This document shows positions 44,565 to 53,037 of a stretch of DNA of 64,000 nt, piece after piece (the first letter of the stretch is position 1; each line of letters begins with the position of its first letter). The translations under genes were made by a program, and so were the position numbers. Under the pieces are notes generated by a model. The model saw only the letters and a program-made list of their open reading frames with translations. It made no database searches and was not told the origin of the DNA. The DNA comes from JAKFYM01 sp964612065 (GTDB taxonomy: Bacteria > Bdellovibrionota > UBA1018 > CAIPTA01). Location: assembly GCA_964612065.1 (NCBI GenBank), contig CAZTCD010000005.1, positions 21,021-85,020 of the forward strand, read 5' to 3'.

Positions 44565-46019
44565 ATGAGCCAACCGCAAAAACTTGCCAATTATATTGGC
44601 GGCCACCCCCACGCTCCCCGCAGCGGAAAATATCTCGATAATTTCGAGCCGGCCACGGGCCAGGTCTACAGCCTCGTGCCCGATTCAGGCGCGGAAGACG
44701 TAAACCTGGCCGTAGACGCCGCCAAACAGATCTTCCCCTGGTGGAGCAAGCGCACCCCCGAGCAGCGCAGCCAGGTGCTCCTCAGCATCGCCGACCGCAT
44801 GGAACGCGCCCTCGACGAGCTCGCCCGCGCCGAAAGCCGCGATCAGGGAAAGCCCTACCATCTCGCGCGCGAAATCGAGATCCCACGCGCCATCTATAAC
44901 TTCCGTTATTTCGCCACCAAGATCCTGCACGTGGAGGAGATGGCGCGCCCGAATACCGCTCTCAATGCCCTAAGCTATACCCACCGCCGCCCTGTGGGCG
45001 TGGCCGGCCTGATCTCCCCCTGGAACCTGCCTCTCTACCTCCTCACCTGGAAGATCGCGCCCGCGATCGCCACCGGCAATACCGTGGTGTGCAAGCCCTC
45101 CGAGCTCACCCCGATGACAGCCTACCTCCTCGCCGAGCTGCTCAACGAAGCCGGCCTGCCCCATGGCGTAGTGAACATCATTTTCGGCACGGGCGCCTCC
45201 GCGGGCGCCGCCCTCACCCAGCATCCCGATGTGCCCCTGCTCTCCTTCACTGGAGGCACGGCCACGGGCCGCAAGGTGCTGGAAGCCTCCATCCCGCGTT
45301 TCAAAAAAACCAGCCTCGAGCTCGGCGGCAAAAACGCGGCCCTCGTATTCGCCGACTGCGATCTCTCCGAAGCCGTGATCACCAGCGTGCGCTCCGCCTT
45401 CCAGAACCAGGGCGAGATCTGCCTCTGCAATTCGCGCATCCTCGTGGAGGAAAGCATTTACGAAAAGTTCGTGGAGAAATTCGCGCGCGCCGCGAGCCTC
45501 ATCCGCCTCGGCGATCCTCTCGAGAAGGAAACGCAGATGGGCCCTCTCGTGAGCAAGGAACACAGGGAGAAGGTGCTGGGTTATATCCAGCTCGCGGGCC
45601 AGGAAGGCGGGCAGATCATGGGCGGAGGCTCCGTGCCCCAGATGCCGGCCCCCTTCGATCAGGGCTATTACCTCTCCCCCACCGTGATCACCGGCCTTTC
45701 CACTTCGAGCCGCTGCATGCAGGAAGAGATCTTCGGCCCGGTGGTCACGATCGCGCCCTTCAAAACGGAAGAGGAAGCGATCGCTGGCGCCAACAACACC
45801 GAATACGGCCTCTCCGCCTCCATCTGGACCGGCAATCTGGCCCGTGCGCACAGGGTGGCCGAGGCCCTCGAGGTGGGCACCGCCTGGGTGAACACCTGGA
45901 TGCTGCGCGATCTTGCCATGCCTTTTGGCGGCACCAAGCATTCTGGCCTCGGGCGCGAGGGAGGCGATCATTCGCTGGAGTTCTTCACCGAAACCAAGAC
46001 AATTTGCGTGAAGCTTTGA
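44565..46019 (+). CDS. 2-aminomuconate/2-hydroxymuconate semialdehyde dehydrogenase
   Basis: 484 aa aldehyde dehydrogenase closest in pattern to the AmnC/NbaE/XylG group. NAD site SPWNLPLYLLTWKIAPA with N154; E252 in LELGGKNA; catalytic C286 in NQGEICLC; R114 in the position where 2-aminomuconate semialdehyde dehydrogenases keep a substrate Arg. It oxidises the ring-cleavage semialdehyde to 2-aminomuconate with NAD+. It stands between tryptophan dioxygenase and the ring-cleavage operon, giving the step between dioxygenase and deaminase. Confidence 0.85.
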   Translation: MSQPQKLANYIGGHPHAPRSGKYLDNFEPATGQVYSLVPDSGAEDVNLAVDAAKQIFPWWSKRTPEQRSQVLLSIADRMERALDELARAESRDQGKPYHLAREIEIPRAIYNFRYFATKILHVEEMARPNTALNALSYTHRRPVGVAGLISPWNLPLYLLTWKIAPAIATGNTVVCKPSELTPMTAYLLAELLNEAGLPHGVVNIIFGTGASAGAALTQHPDVPLLSFTGGTATGRKVLEASIPRFKKTSLELGGKNAALVFADCDLSEAVITSVRSAFQNQGEICLCNSRILVEESIYEKFVEKFARAASLIRLGDPLEKETQMGPLVSKEHREKVLGYIQLAGQEGGQIMGGGSVPQMPAPFDQGYYLSPTVITGLSTSSRCMQEEIFGPVVTIAPFKTEEEAIAGANNTEYGLSASIWTGNLARAHRVAEALEVGTAWVNTWMLRDLAMPFGGTKHSGLGREGGDHSLEFFTETKTICVKL

Positions 46020-46023
46020 GGCT

Positions 46024-47337
46024 TTAAAGCGCGCGCACCGAATTCGAAAGCACCTTATCGCTATCGATCGTCCACACATCGCAATCGAGGCCGATGCGGA
46101 TTCCGCCGGCAGCTCCGGCCATAAAGGAATGCTGGTCGGTGCCCACGGGAGGCGGCAGGGCCGCCGTGGCAGTGGCGATATCGCAGCCGAAGGTGGCGGG
46201 CACGTTCAAGCGCGCGTGAACCGGAGTGCCATAGCTGCCGTGGTAGTTCGATACCGTGCCGGCCATAGGCGCGCTCCAGCCCACGGTATAAAAACGCTTA
46301 TGACCTTCCGGCAGATAGGAAAGAGCGTCGAAAGAGGAAACATAGGCGGTGTATTCGGCGTAGAAGCTTTTCTCGGAAACGAAGATGGAGGAAAGCACGA
46401 GCTTGGCCTCCGCCTGCCTCGAAGCTGCCTGATAGCGTTCGTACATGGGAGAGGCCAGCGCCGCCAGCATCCCGATCACGCCAACCACAATCATCAGCTC
46501 GATCAGGGTGAAGCCTTTCTGCCCCGCTCGCGGTGGGCCGTATTCGAGCAGCCCAAGTACGGAGAGATACAGCAACACCGCACCTTCCAGGAGCCGCAGA
46601 TGATCCGTTTGCGGGCCGAATTCCCACCACTTCGCCTCGATGAGCGAGGCCACGAAGAGCGCTCCCATTCCCAGCGCGAACAAATTCACGCGCAACCGGC
46701 GCCCCTTCGCTTCCGGCATATGCACCCTCAAAGCGATGGCCTGTAGCACACAAGAAAGCCCGCCGAGCAGAAAGCAAGCAGGCACGTAGAACGTGCTCAT
46801 GAATCCGGCCAGCGAAAGATTAAACTCGAAAAACCGAAGCAGGGGCTGAGCCATTACGGGCAGCCCCACGAGCAAGGGCAGGCCGAGCTGGAACACCAAG
46901 GCTCGGGCCCTCGCGAACGCCATCGCCAGGAGCAGGCCGACTCCCCCCTGCACGGCCAGCATGAACACATCGAAGCTGGCGGTGTCGGCGGCGTTGAATT
47001 CGCGGGGATAAGCGGCAGTAAACCGCAGCTGCAGCACACAGGTAACCATCGCGAAGAGGCTCAGGTAAAAGCTCTCCACTTTTTCCTTGGCCCGAATCCA
47101 GAGCACGAAAAAAAGAAGCCCCAGCAAAAAAGGCGGCAAAGGAAGAAAGTCCGTGAGCTCCGGATCGCCCACTGCCCCCATCGCGAGGTAAGTAGCCAAG
47201 CCGAAGGGCAGAACGAGAAAGATGAAAAAGAGGCCGTAATAGGCCTGCAATTCGCGGCGGCGTTCTTCGTTCTGCAGCGATCTTTCGGAAGGCTGCCGAT
47301 AGAGCAGCTCAGCCAGGCGGAGCATCGGGTTTAGCAT
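46024..47337 (-). CDS. Multi-pass membrane domain fused to a type IV prepilin
   Basis: 437 aa in one open frame. Residues about 30-270 form six to seven hydrophobic segments. A perfect prepilin cleavage site QKG-FTLIELMIVVGVIGMLAALA follows with the cut between G275 and F276, then a 160-residue pilin-like globular domain with SEKSFYAEY and a Cys pair. A GTG at 46578 inside the frame would leave a 21-residue leader, so a separate pilin product is possible. Such a long membrane domain before a prepilin site is most unusual. The ATG chosen precedes the first hydrophobic segments; one 75 bases upstream is possible. Confidence 0.75.
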   Translation of the reverse strand: MLNPMLRLAELLYRQPSERSLQNEERRRELQAYYGLFFIFLVLPFGLATYLAMGAVGDPELTDFLPLPPFLLGLLFFVLWIRAKEKVESFYLSLFAMVTCVLQLRFTAAYPREFNAADTASFDVFMLAVQGGVGLLLAMAFARARALVFQLGLPLLVGLPVMAQPLLRFFEFNLSLAGFMSTFYVPACFLLGGLSCVLQAIALRVHMPEAKGRRLRVNLFALGMGALFVASLIEAKWWEFGPQTDHLRLLEGAVLLYLSVLGLLEYGPPRAGQKGFTLIELMIVVGVIGMLAALASPMYERYQAASRQAEAKLVLSSIFVSEKSFYAEYTAYVSSFDALSYLPEGHKRFYTVGWSAPMAGTVSNYHGSYGTPVHARLNVPATFGCDIATATAALPPPVGTDQHSFMAGAAGGIRIGLDCDVWTIDSDKVLSNSVRAL

Positions 47338-47440
47338 CGCTGGCTTATCGGTATCGAAGGAGTGGCCCTTTATCCGGCACCGGCTGCCCGCCCCATATAA
47401 ACTGGCCCCCATGCGTGTTGATGAGGAAGGTCGGAGGGCC

Positions 47441-48420
47441 TCAAACTGAAACTTGAGGCTCAGTCTTTTAAGTGTTGGTTGTGGTATTCGGCGTATATGT
47501 AGAGATGAGCTCTGAGCCGATCCGCCCTCTTGGTGGTAACCCAGGTTTTTCGCTTTAGCCTGCTCACATTCTCCCTGAAGTTCGCGCAGGTGTGATTCAG
47601 CGCAAAGAGCGGATCAAATCCGCCCTTCTTGATTTCTCCCTGGCCAATCGAGGCTGGCTTTCTTCCTAGGTAAGCTCTGTGACTGGCCTGGGGAAAGAAC
47701 CTTGCCACATCCGCCATGTAGTGGGGGTTCTGATCCGACTTTATCACGACTTCCTCGTGCACAATCGGCTGCAGGCTGCGAAAGAGCTCTGCCCTGGCCA
47801 TGGCTCTTCCGTCAAAGCGAAATCCATACTTTTTTCTCGATTTCTCTGCCAGCAATCCCTTAGCTGGCATCGATGACACTTCGACTCCTAAGATCCGCCT
47901 TGTTCTCGCCTGCACGGCCAAAGTGATCGAAAGGGGTTTGCACTTGGTGTGCTCGAAAGTTTCCATGTCATCAAACTCCAGCACACGCACTTTTTCTCTA
48001 CCGAAGTTATTGATGCGCAGATTGGCTTCAGCTTCAAAGCCGAGTGCCATTAGTTTGCGCTCTACGGTTTTGCGATTGAGGTGAAAACTACGAGCAGCTC
48101 TTCGCATCGTGCCTGCGCTAGCGAAATGCTTGCGAAGCTGCTCGTTTTTGAGACGCTTTTTGTGGCGAAACCAGCGCGAAAACGTAGATCGAGAGCAGGT
48201 TTTTCTGCAGATGCGGCAGATGTAGCGCTGGACCCACTTGGAATCCCCGGTTCGGTAATAAAACCCAAAGCGTAAAAAAGTTGAACCGCTTGAAGCTCTA
48301 TCTAGACAATATGGGCAGTTGGACGGCATGAGCGGCCGTATTTCGCAATCCTTAGGCCAGCTTGCGAGCGCTTATCCCTCGGCCATCAACACCCATGGGA
48401 GCCAGTTTAAGTTTCATTGA
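47441..48420 (-). mobile_element. IS1-type insertion element, second copy type
   Basis: About 980 bases around a single-frame transposase. The edges carry related imperfect inverted sequence (tcaaactgaaacttgaggct at 47441 and the complement of gccagtttaagtttcattga ending at 48420), matching over TGAAACTT. Boundaries are therefore approximate. It lies 35 bases before the catalytic dioxygenase gene, so it may affect expression of that operon. Confidence 0.6.
47460..48329 (-). CDS. IS1-type transposase, single frame
   Basis: 289 aa. A zinc ribbon (C5, C8, C38, C41) and an HTH (RAARSFHLNRKTVERKL) are followed by an RNase H-like catalytic core with D120/D121 in LEFDDMETFEHTK, D199 in IKSDQNPHY and E253 in NFRENVSRLKRKTW. 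Unlike IS1 itself it needs no frameshift. Codon use is closer to the chromosome than that of the AT-rich element at 14600. It appears intact and potentially active. Confidence 0.85.
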   Translation of the reverse strand: MPSNCPYCLDRASSGSTFLRFGFYYRTGDSKWVQRYICRICRKTCSRSTFSRWFRHKKRLKNEQLRKHFASAGTMRRAARSFHLNRKTVERKLMALGFEAEANLRINNFGREKVRVLEFDDMETFEHTKCKPLSITLAVQARTRRILGVEVSSMPAKGLLAEKSRKKYGFRFDGRAMARAELFRSLQPIVHEEVVIKSDQNPHYMADVARFFPQASHRAYLGRKPASIGQGEIKKGGFDPLFALNHTCANFRENVSRLKRKTWVTTKRADRLRAHLYIYAEYHNQHLKD

Positions 48421-48455
48421 CCTAACGCGCAGCATTCGAGTTAAAACTCTCCCAT

Positions 48456-49358
48456 ATGGCAGGCAAAGGCAGAATCGTCGCAGGCGTATTGGCACCCCAC
48501 CCTCCCCACCTGGTTTACGGAGAGAATCCTCCGCAGAACGAGCCCCGTTCCGAATGTGGTTGGGAGAATTTGCGCTGGGCCTATGAGCGCTGCCGCCGCT
48601 CTATCCAAAAGCTCAAGCCCGATGTGCTGCTCGTGCACTCCCCTCATTGGATGACGGTGGTAGGCCACCATGTGCTTGGTGTGGACCATTTCAAAGGCAT
48701 CTCGGTGGATCCGATCTTCCCTCACCTCTTCCGTTATCACTACGATCTCAAGGTGGACGTGCCGCTCAGCCTCGCGATCGCGGAGGCCGGCAAAAAGCAC
48801 GGCCTGCTCACCAAGGTGATGAAGAACCCTGATTTCCGCATCGATTACGGCACCATCTGCTCGCTCCACCTGATCAACCCTGCCTGGGATATTCCGGTAG
48901 TGAGCATCTCGTCCAACAACTCGCCCTACTATTTCTCGAACGAAGTGGGGCAGGAGCAGATGGAGCGCCTGGGCAAGGCCACGCGCGAAGCGATCGAGGC
49001 GAGCGGAAAGCGCGCTGTGCTGCTGGCGTCCAATTCCATGAGCCACCGCCACTTCACCACCGAGCCTGAGATCCCGGAGGATATGAGCCACGAGCATGTG
49101 TACCACCACGGCCAGTATCTCTGGGACATGAAGATGCTTTCGCTCATGAAGCAAGGGAAGGCCAAAGAGGTGCTAGCCGTGCTGCCGGAGTTCATTGATA
49201 TGAGCTCGGCGGAAGTGAAGGCCGGTGCGCTGGCCTGGATGCTTTCGGCGATGAACACCCCCACGTATCCTGCAGTGGTGCACGGTTATGGCACGGTGAT
49301 AGGCACCGGCAATGCCGTGGTGGAGTGGAATGAAGAAACGAAGGGAGTGGAGCTATGA
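48456..49358 (+). CDS. 2-aminophenol 1,6-dioxygenase-type catalytic (beta) subunit
   Basis: 300 aa class III extradiol dioxygenase (LigB fold), closely following AmnB/CnbCb: APHPPHLVYGENPPQNEPRS, LLVHSPHW and NSMSHRHF. Fe ligands H15, H64 and E253 and the acid/base H197 line up at a constant offset of two with H13, H62, E251 and H195 known for CnbCb. It opens the ring of 2-aminophenol to 2-aminomuconate 6-semialdehyde; 3-hydroxyanthranilate-like substrates are not excluded. Its stop overlaps the fused partner gene by four bases. Confidence 0.88.
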   Translation: MAGKGRIVAGVLAPHPPHLVYGENPPQNEPRSECGWENLRWAYERCRRSIQKLKPDVLLVHSPHWMTVVGHHVLGVDHFKGISVDPIFPHLFRYHYDLKVDVPLSLAIAEAGKKHGLLTKVMKNPDFRIDYGTICSLHLINPAWDIPVVSISSNNSPYYFSNEVGQEQMERLGKATREAIEASGKRAVLLASNSMSHRHFTTEPEIPEDMSHEHVYHHGQYLWDMKMLSLMKQGKAKEVLAVLPEFIDMSSAEVKAGALAWMLSAMNTPTYPAVVHGYGTVIGTGNAVVEWNEETKGVEL

Positions 49359-50701
49359 CACCGAAGGTGGCTGGCAATATGACTATCGTTAAGGCAGTGA
49401 TCGTTCCCGGCCTTCCTCAGGTGCTTCTCGCGCCGGAAAAGAATCCCGGCTGGGGCAAGCTTCGTTCCGCCATGGAGGCTGCGAGGGCCGAGATCGAGGC
49501 TACCCAGGCCGATCTCATTTTGTATTGCTCTACGCAGTGGCTTTCCGTGCTCGGCTATACCTTTCAGACCGATCCGGCGCCCGAGTGGCACCACGTGGAC
49601 CACAACTTCCACGATCTGGGCACCATGCACTACAAGTTCAAGATCGATTCCGATTTTGCTCGCGCCTATGCCGAGGAAGTGAAGAAGGATGGCCACCACA
49701 CCATGCTCGCGCACTACAAAGCGTTCCCGGTGGATACGGGCACCATCGTGGCGCAGAAAATTTTAAATCCCAACAACCGTCTGCCGGCGGCCATGGTTTC
49801 CTGCAATATGTATGCGGAGAAGAACGAAACCATCGAGGTGGGCCGAGCGGGCCTGCGTGCGCTGGAAGCGAGTGGGAAAAAAGCGATCGTGGTGCTGGTG
49901 AGCTCTCTCTCCTCCCGCTTTTTCGTGAAGGAAGTGGAGCCCAAAGACGATCACATCTCCTCCGCCAAAGACGACGAGTGGAACCGCAAGATCTGCGAGC
50001 TTCTCGCCGGCGGCCGCATGGAAGATGTGGCGCAGGTAGCTCGCGATTTCGGGCGCGAAGCCAATGGAGATATGGGCTTCAAAGGCATCTGGTGGATGAA
50101 CGGCCTCTGCGGCGAGAGCAATGAGTTCACCGGCAAGCTTCTTGGGTACGAGGCGATTTACGGCACGGGCGGGGCCGTGGTTACCATGACTCCCACCAAA
50201 CCCGTGCGCAGCCGGATCACGATCACGCAGGGAGAAGGTGTGCCGGTTGCGTCCTCCGTTGTTTCGCCTGGGTCCGCATCCGCCCCAGCCAAAAATGTGA
50301 TCGATAGCTCCAAGGCCCCCGAGCCCGTGGGCGCCTATCCCCATGCCCGAAGAGAAGGCGAGCTGCTTTTCCTCTCCGGCGTAGGCCCTCGCGCCCGCGG
50401 GAAGAAGGAGATCCCGGGCGTTACTCTCGGCGAGAATGGCGAGATTGCGAGCTACGATGTGGAAGTGCAAACCCGCTCCGTGATCGAGAATGTGAAAACG
50501 ATCCTTGAGGCGAGCGGCTCCTCGCTGGATAAGGTGATCGATGTGCAGGTTTACCTCACGAATATGAAAGAGGACTTCCCTGTATTCAACCGCGTCTATG
50601 CAGAGTATTTTTCCAAGATTCAGGCCACACGCACCACGATCGAGGTAGGGGCACTACCCACTCCGATCGCCGTGGAGTTCAAGGTGGTGGCGCGCCCTTG
50701 A
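49355..50701 (+). CDS. Fusion: 2-aminophenol dioxygenase-type alpha subunit + 2-aminomuconate deaminase (RidA) domain
   Basis: 448 aa. Residues 1-290 are the AmnA-type partner subunit: LigB fold but with VPGLPQVLL and CSTQWLSV where the catalytic chain has its Fe-binding His residues, so it should not bind iron. After a Ser/Pro/Ala linker (291-313), residues 314-448 are a complete RidA/AmnD domain (EPVGAYPHARREGELLFLSG, YLTNMKEDFPVFNRVYAEYF, R426 in ATRTTIEVGALP). In known systems these are separate proteins. One chain thus links ring cleavage to removal of ammonia from 2-aminomuconate. Start overlaps the upstream stop (ATGA). Confidence 0.88.
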   Translation: MTPKVAGNMTIVKAVIVPGLPQVLLAPEKNPGWGKLRSAMEAARAEIEATQADLILYCSTQWLSVLGYTFQTDPAPEWHHVDHNFHDLGTMHYKFKIDSDFARAYAEEVKKDGHHTMLAHYKAFPVDTGTIVAQKILNPNNRLPAAMVSCNMYAEKNETIEVGRAGLRALEASGKKAIVVLVSSLSSRFFVKEVEPKDDHISSAKDDEWNRKICELLAGGRMEDVAQVARDFGREANGDMGFKGIWWMNGLCGESNEFTGKLLGYEAIYGTGGAVVTMTPTKPVRSRITITQGEGVPVASSVVSPGSASAPAKNVIDSSKAPEPVGAYPHARREGELLFLSGVGPRARGKKEIPGVTLGENGEIASYDVEVQTRSVIENVKTILEASGSSLDKVIDVQVYLTNMKEDFPVFNRVYAEYFSKIQATRTTIEVGALPTPIAVEFKVVARP

Positions 50702-50735
50702 GCGCGTCTCCGATGGCGCCCTTGAGGGAAAAAAG

Positions 50736-51371
50736 ATGAAGATCATCGATATCACTCCCTTGATCTCCGAGAAGCTGGCGGTGTTTCCGGGAGACGTTCC
50801 TTTTCGCCGCCAGGTGAGCCTGAGCTTTCCGAAGGATCACCTCACTCTTTCCTCCATGAGCAGCACTCTGCATCTCGGGGCGCATGCCGATAGCTCGGGC
50901 CACTACCACAAAGAAGGCAAGGGCGTGGATCGGAGGCCACTCGAGCGCTATATCGGCGCTTGCCAGGTGATGGAGGTTTCCTTGCCGCGCAGAGAGCGGA
51001 TTTTTCCCAAGCATTTGGGCTCCACCAAGATCGAAGCCAAGAGGGTTTTATTCAAAACCCAATCCTTTCCCGATCCCGAATCCTGGAACGATGATTTCAA
51101 TTCGCTGTCGCCCGAGTTGATCCACCACCTTGCCGATCAGGGTGTGGTGCTTGTGGGAATTGATACTCCGAGCGTGGATCCCGTGGATTCCAAAGCCCTC
51201 GAAAGCCACCAGGCGCTCTATGCGCGGAATCTGGCCGTGCTCGAAGGCCTTATCCTGAAGCATGTAAAGCCCGGCCCTTACTCGCTCGTGGCTCTTCCCC
51301 TTCCCATCAAAGATGCTGACGCCTCCCCTGTGCGTGCTATCCTAATGGAGCCCCAAACCATAAAGGAGTAA
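50736..51371 (+). CDS. kynB: Kynurenine formamidase (KynB cyclase-family)
   Basis: 211 aa metal-dependent hydrolase converting N-formylkynurenine to kynurenine and formate. The metal motif HLGAHADSSGHY gives H46, H50, D52 and H56. VGIDTPSVDPVDSKALESHQAL and the SLVALPLPIKDADASPVRAIL end are KynB hallmarks. It is 34 bases after the dioxygenase-deaminase fusion and clearly in its operon, tying that operon to tryptophan breakdown. Confidence 0.92.
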   Translation: MKIIDITPLISEKLAVFPGDVPFRRQVSLSFPKDHLTLSSMSSTLHLGAHADSSGHYHKEGKGVDRRPLERYIGACQVMEVSLPRRERIFPKHLGSTKIEAKRVLFKTQSFPDPESWNDDFNSLSPELIHHLADQGVVLVGIDTPSVDPVDSKALESHQALYARNLAVLEGLILKHVKPGPYSLVALPLPIKDADASPVRAILMEPQTIKE

Positions 51372-51375
51372 AAGC

Positions 51376-51783
51376 ATGCGCCATCTCTTTCTCGCCCTTC
51401 TCCTCGGCTCACTCGCCGCTTGTTCGTCCTCCGAGCGGTCTCCCGATGAGCCCATGACGGCGGAAGAAGCGGCCGCGCACACCGATGAGTGCCTCGATCA
51501 TCCCGAGCTTTCGAAAACCTGGGGCGACTGCAACGTGAAGCACACCTTGTTTGAAAAGAGCGCGGCTCTTTCCCGCTGCCGCAAAGCGAGCCCCAAGGCC
51601 AAGGGCACGGTGAATTTCCAGCTGCACGTGCACTCCAATGGCACCGTGAAAAGCGTGAAACCGCTCGGCGGCTCGGGCAAGCATACGTATTGCGTGGTGA
51701 AGGTGATGAAGGGCCTGCGCTTCGCCCCTCCTCCTGCCGGAAAAGAGCCGGTGATCACGATTCCTTACCAGCTGGAACCTTAA
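51376..51783 (+). CDS. Small lipoprotein with TonB/AgmX-like C-terminal domain
   Basis: 135 aa; lipobox LAAC gives acylated Cys16. The C-terminal 75 residues (KGTVNFQLHVHSNGTVKSVKPLGG ... CVVKVMKGLRFAPPP) follow the beta-alpha-beta plan of TonB/AgmX C-terminal domains, with Cys residues that may pair. It begins four bases after kynB, perhaps co-transcribed but functionally unrelated. Confidence 0.75.
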   Translation: MRHLFLALLLGSLAACSSSERSPDEPMTAEEAAAHTDECLDHPELSKTWGDCNVKHTLFEKSAALSRCRKASPKAKGTVNFQLHVHSNGTVKSVKPLGGSGKHTYCVVKVMKGLRFAPPPAGKEPVITIPYQLEP

Positions 51784-51797
51784 CCTAAGGGTTTTCT

Positions 51798-52934
51798 ATG
51801 ATGGCATTCCGCCGCTTCGCTTACTTGGCCGCCCCCTTCCTCTTCACTGCCCCCCCTTGCCTGGGAGCCAACGAGGAAAAGCATGTGAGCGTTCATTCCC
51901 GAGATTTTCTGATCGACCGCGAAATGCCCCATATGCGCGGCCCTAGCGATGAGATCAAATTCCAGCTGGCTCCGAAAACGGCAAAGAAGAAGCTATTCTG
52001 GATCACGGAGGCGGAAGTTACCCGCTTCGACCGCAAAGAAACCCAGCCCGACGAATATATGTGCCACGCCTGGGTGCACCAACTGAATATACCGAAGGGC
52101 TATCCCACGGAGCTCACCTATTCCACCTTCAAGCAAACGGCGAGCACGAGGGGGCGCCTGTTCACTCTGAGCGTGAACGCGCCCAAGGTGCGCTTGCCGA
52201 AAGGCTTCGGCCTGCCAATCGAAAGCAGCGGAGAGCTAAGCTATTACTTCATGGTGGCCAGCTCATTCAAACCGAAAAGCCCCTTTAAGCGCACTCTCCG
52301 TGGTCACGTTAGCTATCTCCCCGACGGCCCAGATACCCGCCACTTCAAGGCCCTCTTCCGCCGAAGCCTCTTCTCCGCCGTGCCCATAGACCAAGACGCC
52401 TGCCACTGGAGCAAGCACGCCACCTTTGATCCGGAAAAGAAGTGGGAATGCGTGAAAGGCAAAACGCTCCCGTTCATGCACCTGAAGGATAAATTCGGCA
52501 AAACCTTCTCCGCCCATTGGTGGGCCGATCCAGGCAAGACCACGAATGTAACACTCGTCACGGAAATGTTGCGGATCCCCTTCGACACCACCATCCACAT
52601 GATCGGGATTCACATCCACCCGGGCGTGAAAAAGGTGATCTTGCGGGATCTCACCGCCGGGAAAGACATCTTTGTTTCGGAAGTGGAAAAGCCGGCCCCT
52701 AACGCCGCAGCGCATTCCGGCCACGCCCATAAGCACAAAGGCCATCATATGCACGTAGCGCAGCCTACCAAGGAATACTCCAGCACCACAGGCATCCCTG
52801 TTTTCCAGAGCCATGAGTATGCTCTGATCTCAGAAGTGCAGAATGATCTCTCCGAGCCGGTAGACATCATGACCACGTTGCATGTGTATCTTCACGACCG
52901 TGGCTTTCGGCGCATCGCTCCAGCAAAAGATTAA
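51798..52934 (+). CDS. Exported His-rich hypothetical protein
   Basis: 378 aa with a signal peptide (about 1-23). Mature sequence is beta-rich. Notable are YMCHAWVHQL (about 85), TTIHMIGIHIHPGVKKVILRD (about 268) and a His cluster HSGHAHKHKGHHMH (about 313). The HxHPGxKK stretch and later LHVYLHD loosely recall copper type II monooxygenase folds, but not enough to name the family. Metal binding is likely. Followed by a terminator. Confidence 0.7.
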   Translation: MMAFRRFAYLAAPFLFTAPPCLGANEEKHVSVHSRDFLIDREMPHMRGPSDEIKFQLAPKTAKKKLFWITEAEVTRFDRKETQPDEYMCHAWVHQLNIPKGYPTELTYSTFKQTASTRGRLFTLSVNAPKVRLPKGFGLPIESSGELSYYFMVASSFKPKSPFKRTLRGHVSYLPDGPDTRHFKALFRRSLFSAVPIDQDACHWSKHATFDPEKKWECVKGKTLPFMHLKDKFGKTFSAHWWADPGKTTNVTLVTEMLRIPFDTTIHMIGIHIHPGVKKVILRDLTAGKDIFVSEVEKPAPNAAAHSGHAHKHKGHHMHVAQPTKEYSSTTGIPVFQSHEYALISEVQNDLSEPVDIMTTLHVYLHDRGFRRIAPAKD

Positions 52935-52972
52935 AAAACAATTGATTTCCAATAATTAGCTAAATCTCCTTC

Positions 52973-52996
52973 GGCCTTTTCTTCGAAGGCCTTTTT
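52973..52996 (+). terminator. Rho-independent terminator
   Basis: Stem ggcctt / aaggcc with a seven-base loop and five T, 38 bases after the His-rich protein gene. Confidence 0.8.
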
Positions 52997-53037
52997 GCTT
53001 ATATTGCGCAGCAATAAAAAAACCCGTGGAGATTCTT

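Noticed and set aside
51798..52934. Naming this protein a copper type II monooxygenase
   Set aside because: Only a loose HxHPG motif and a His cluster support it; ligand order could not be matched, so it is left as a hypothetical exported protein.
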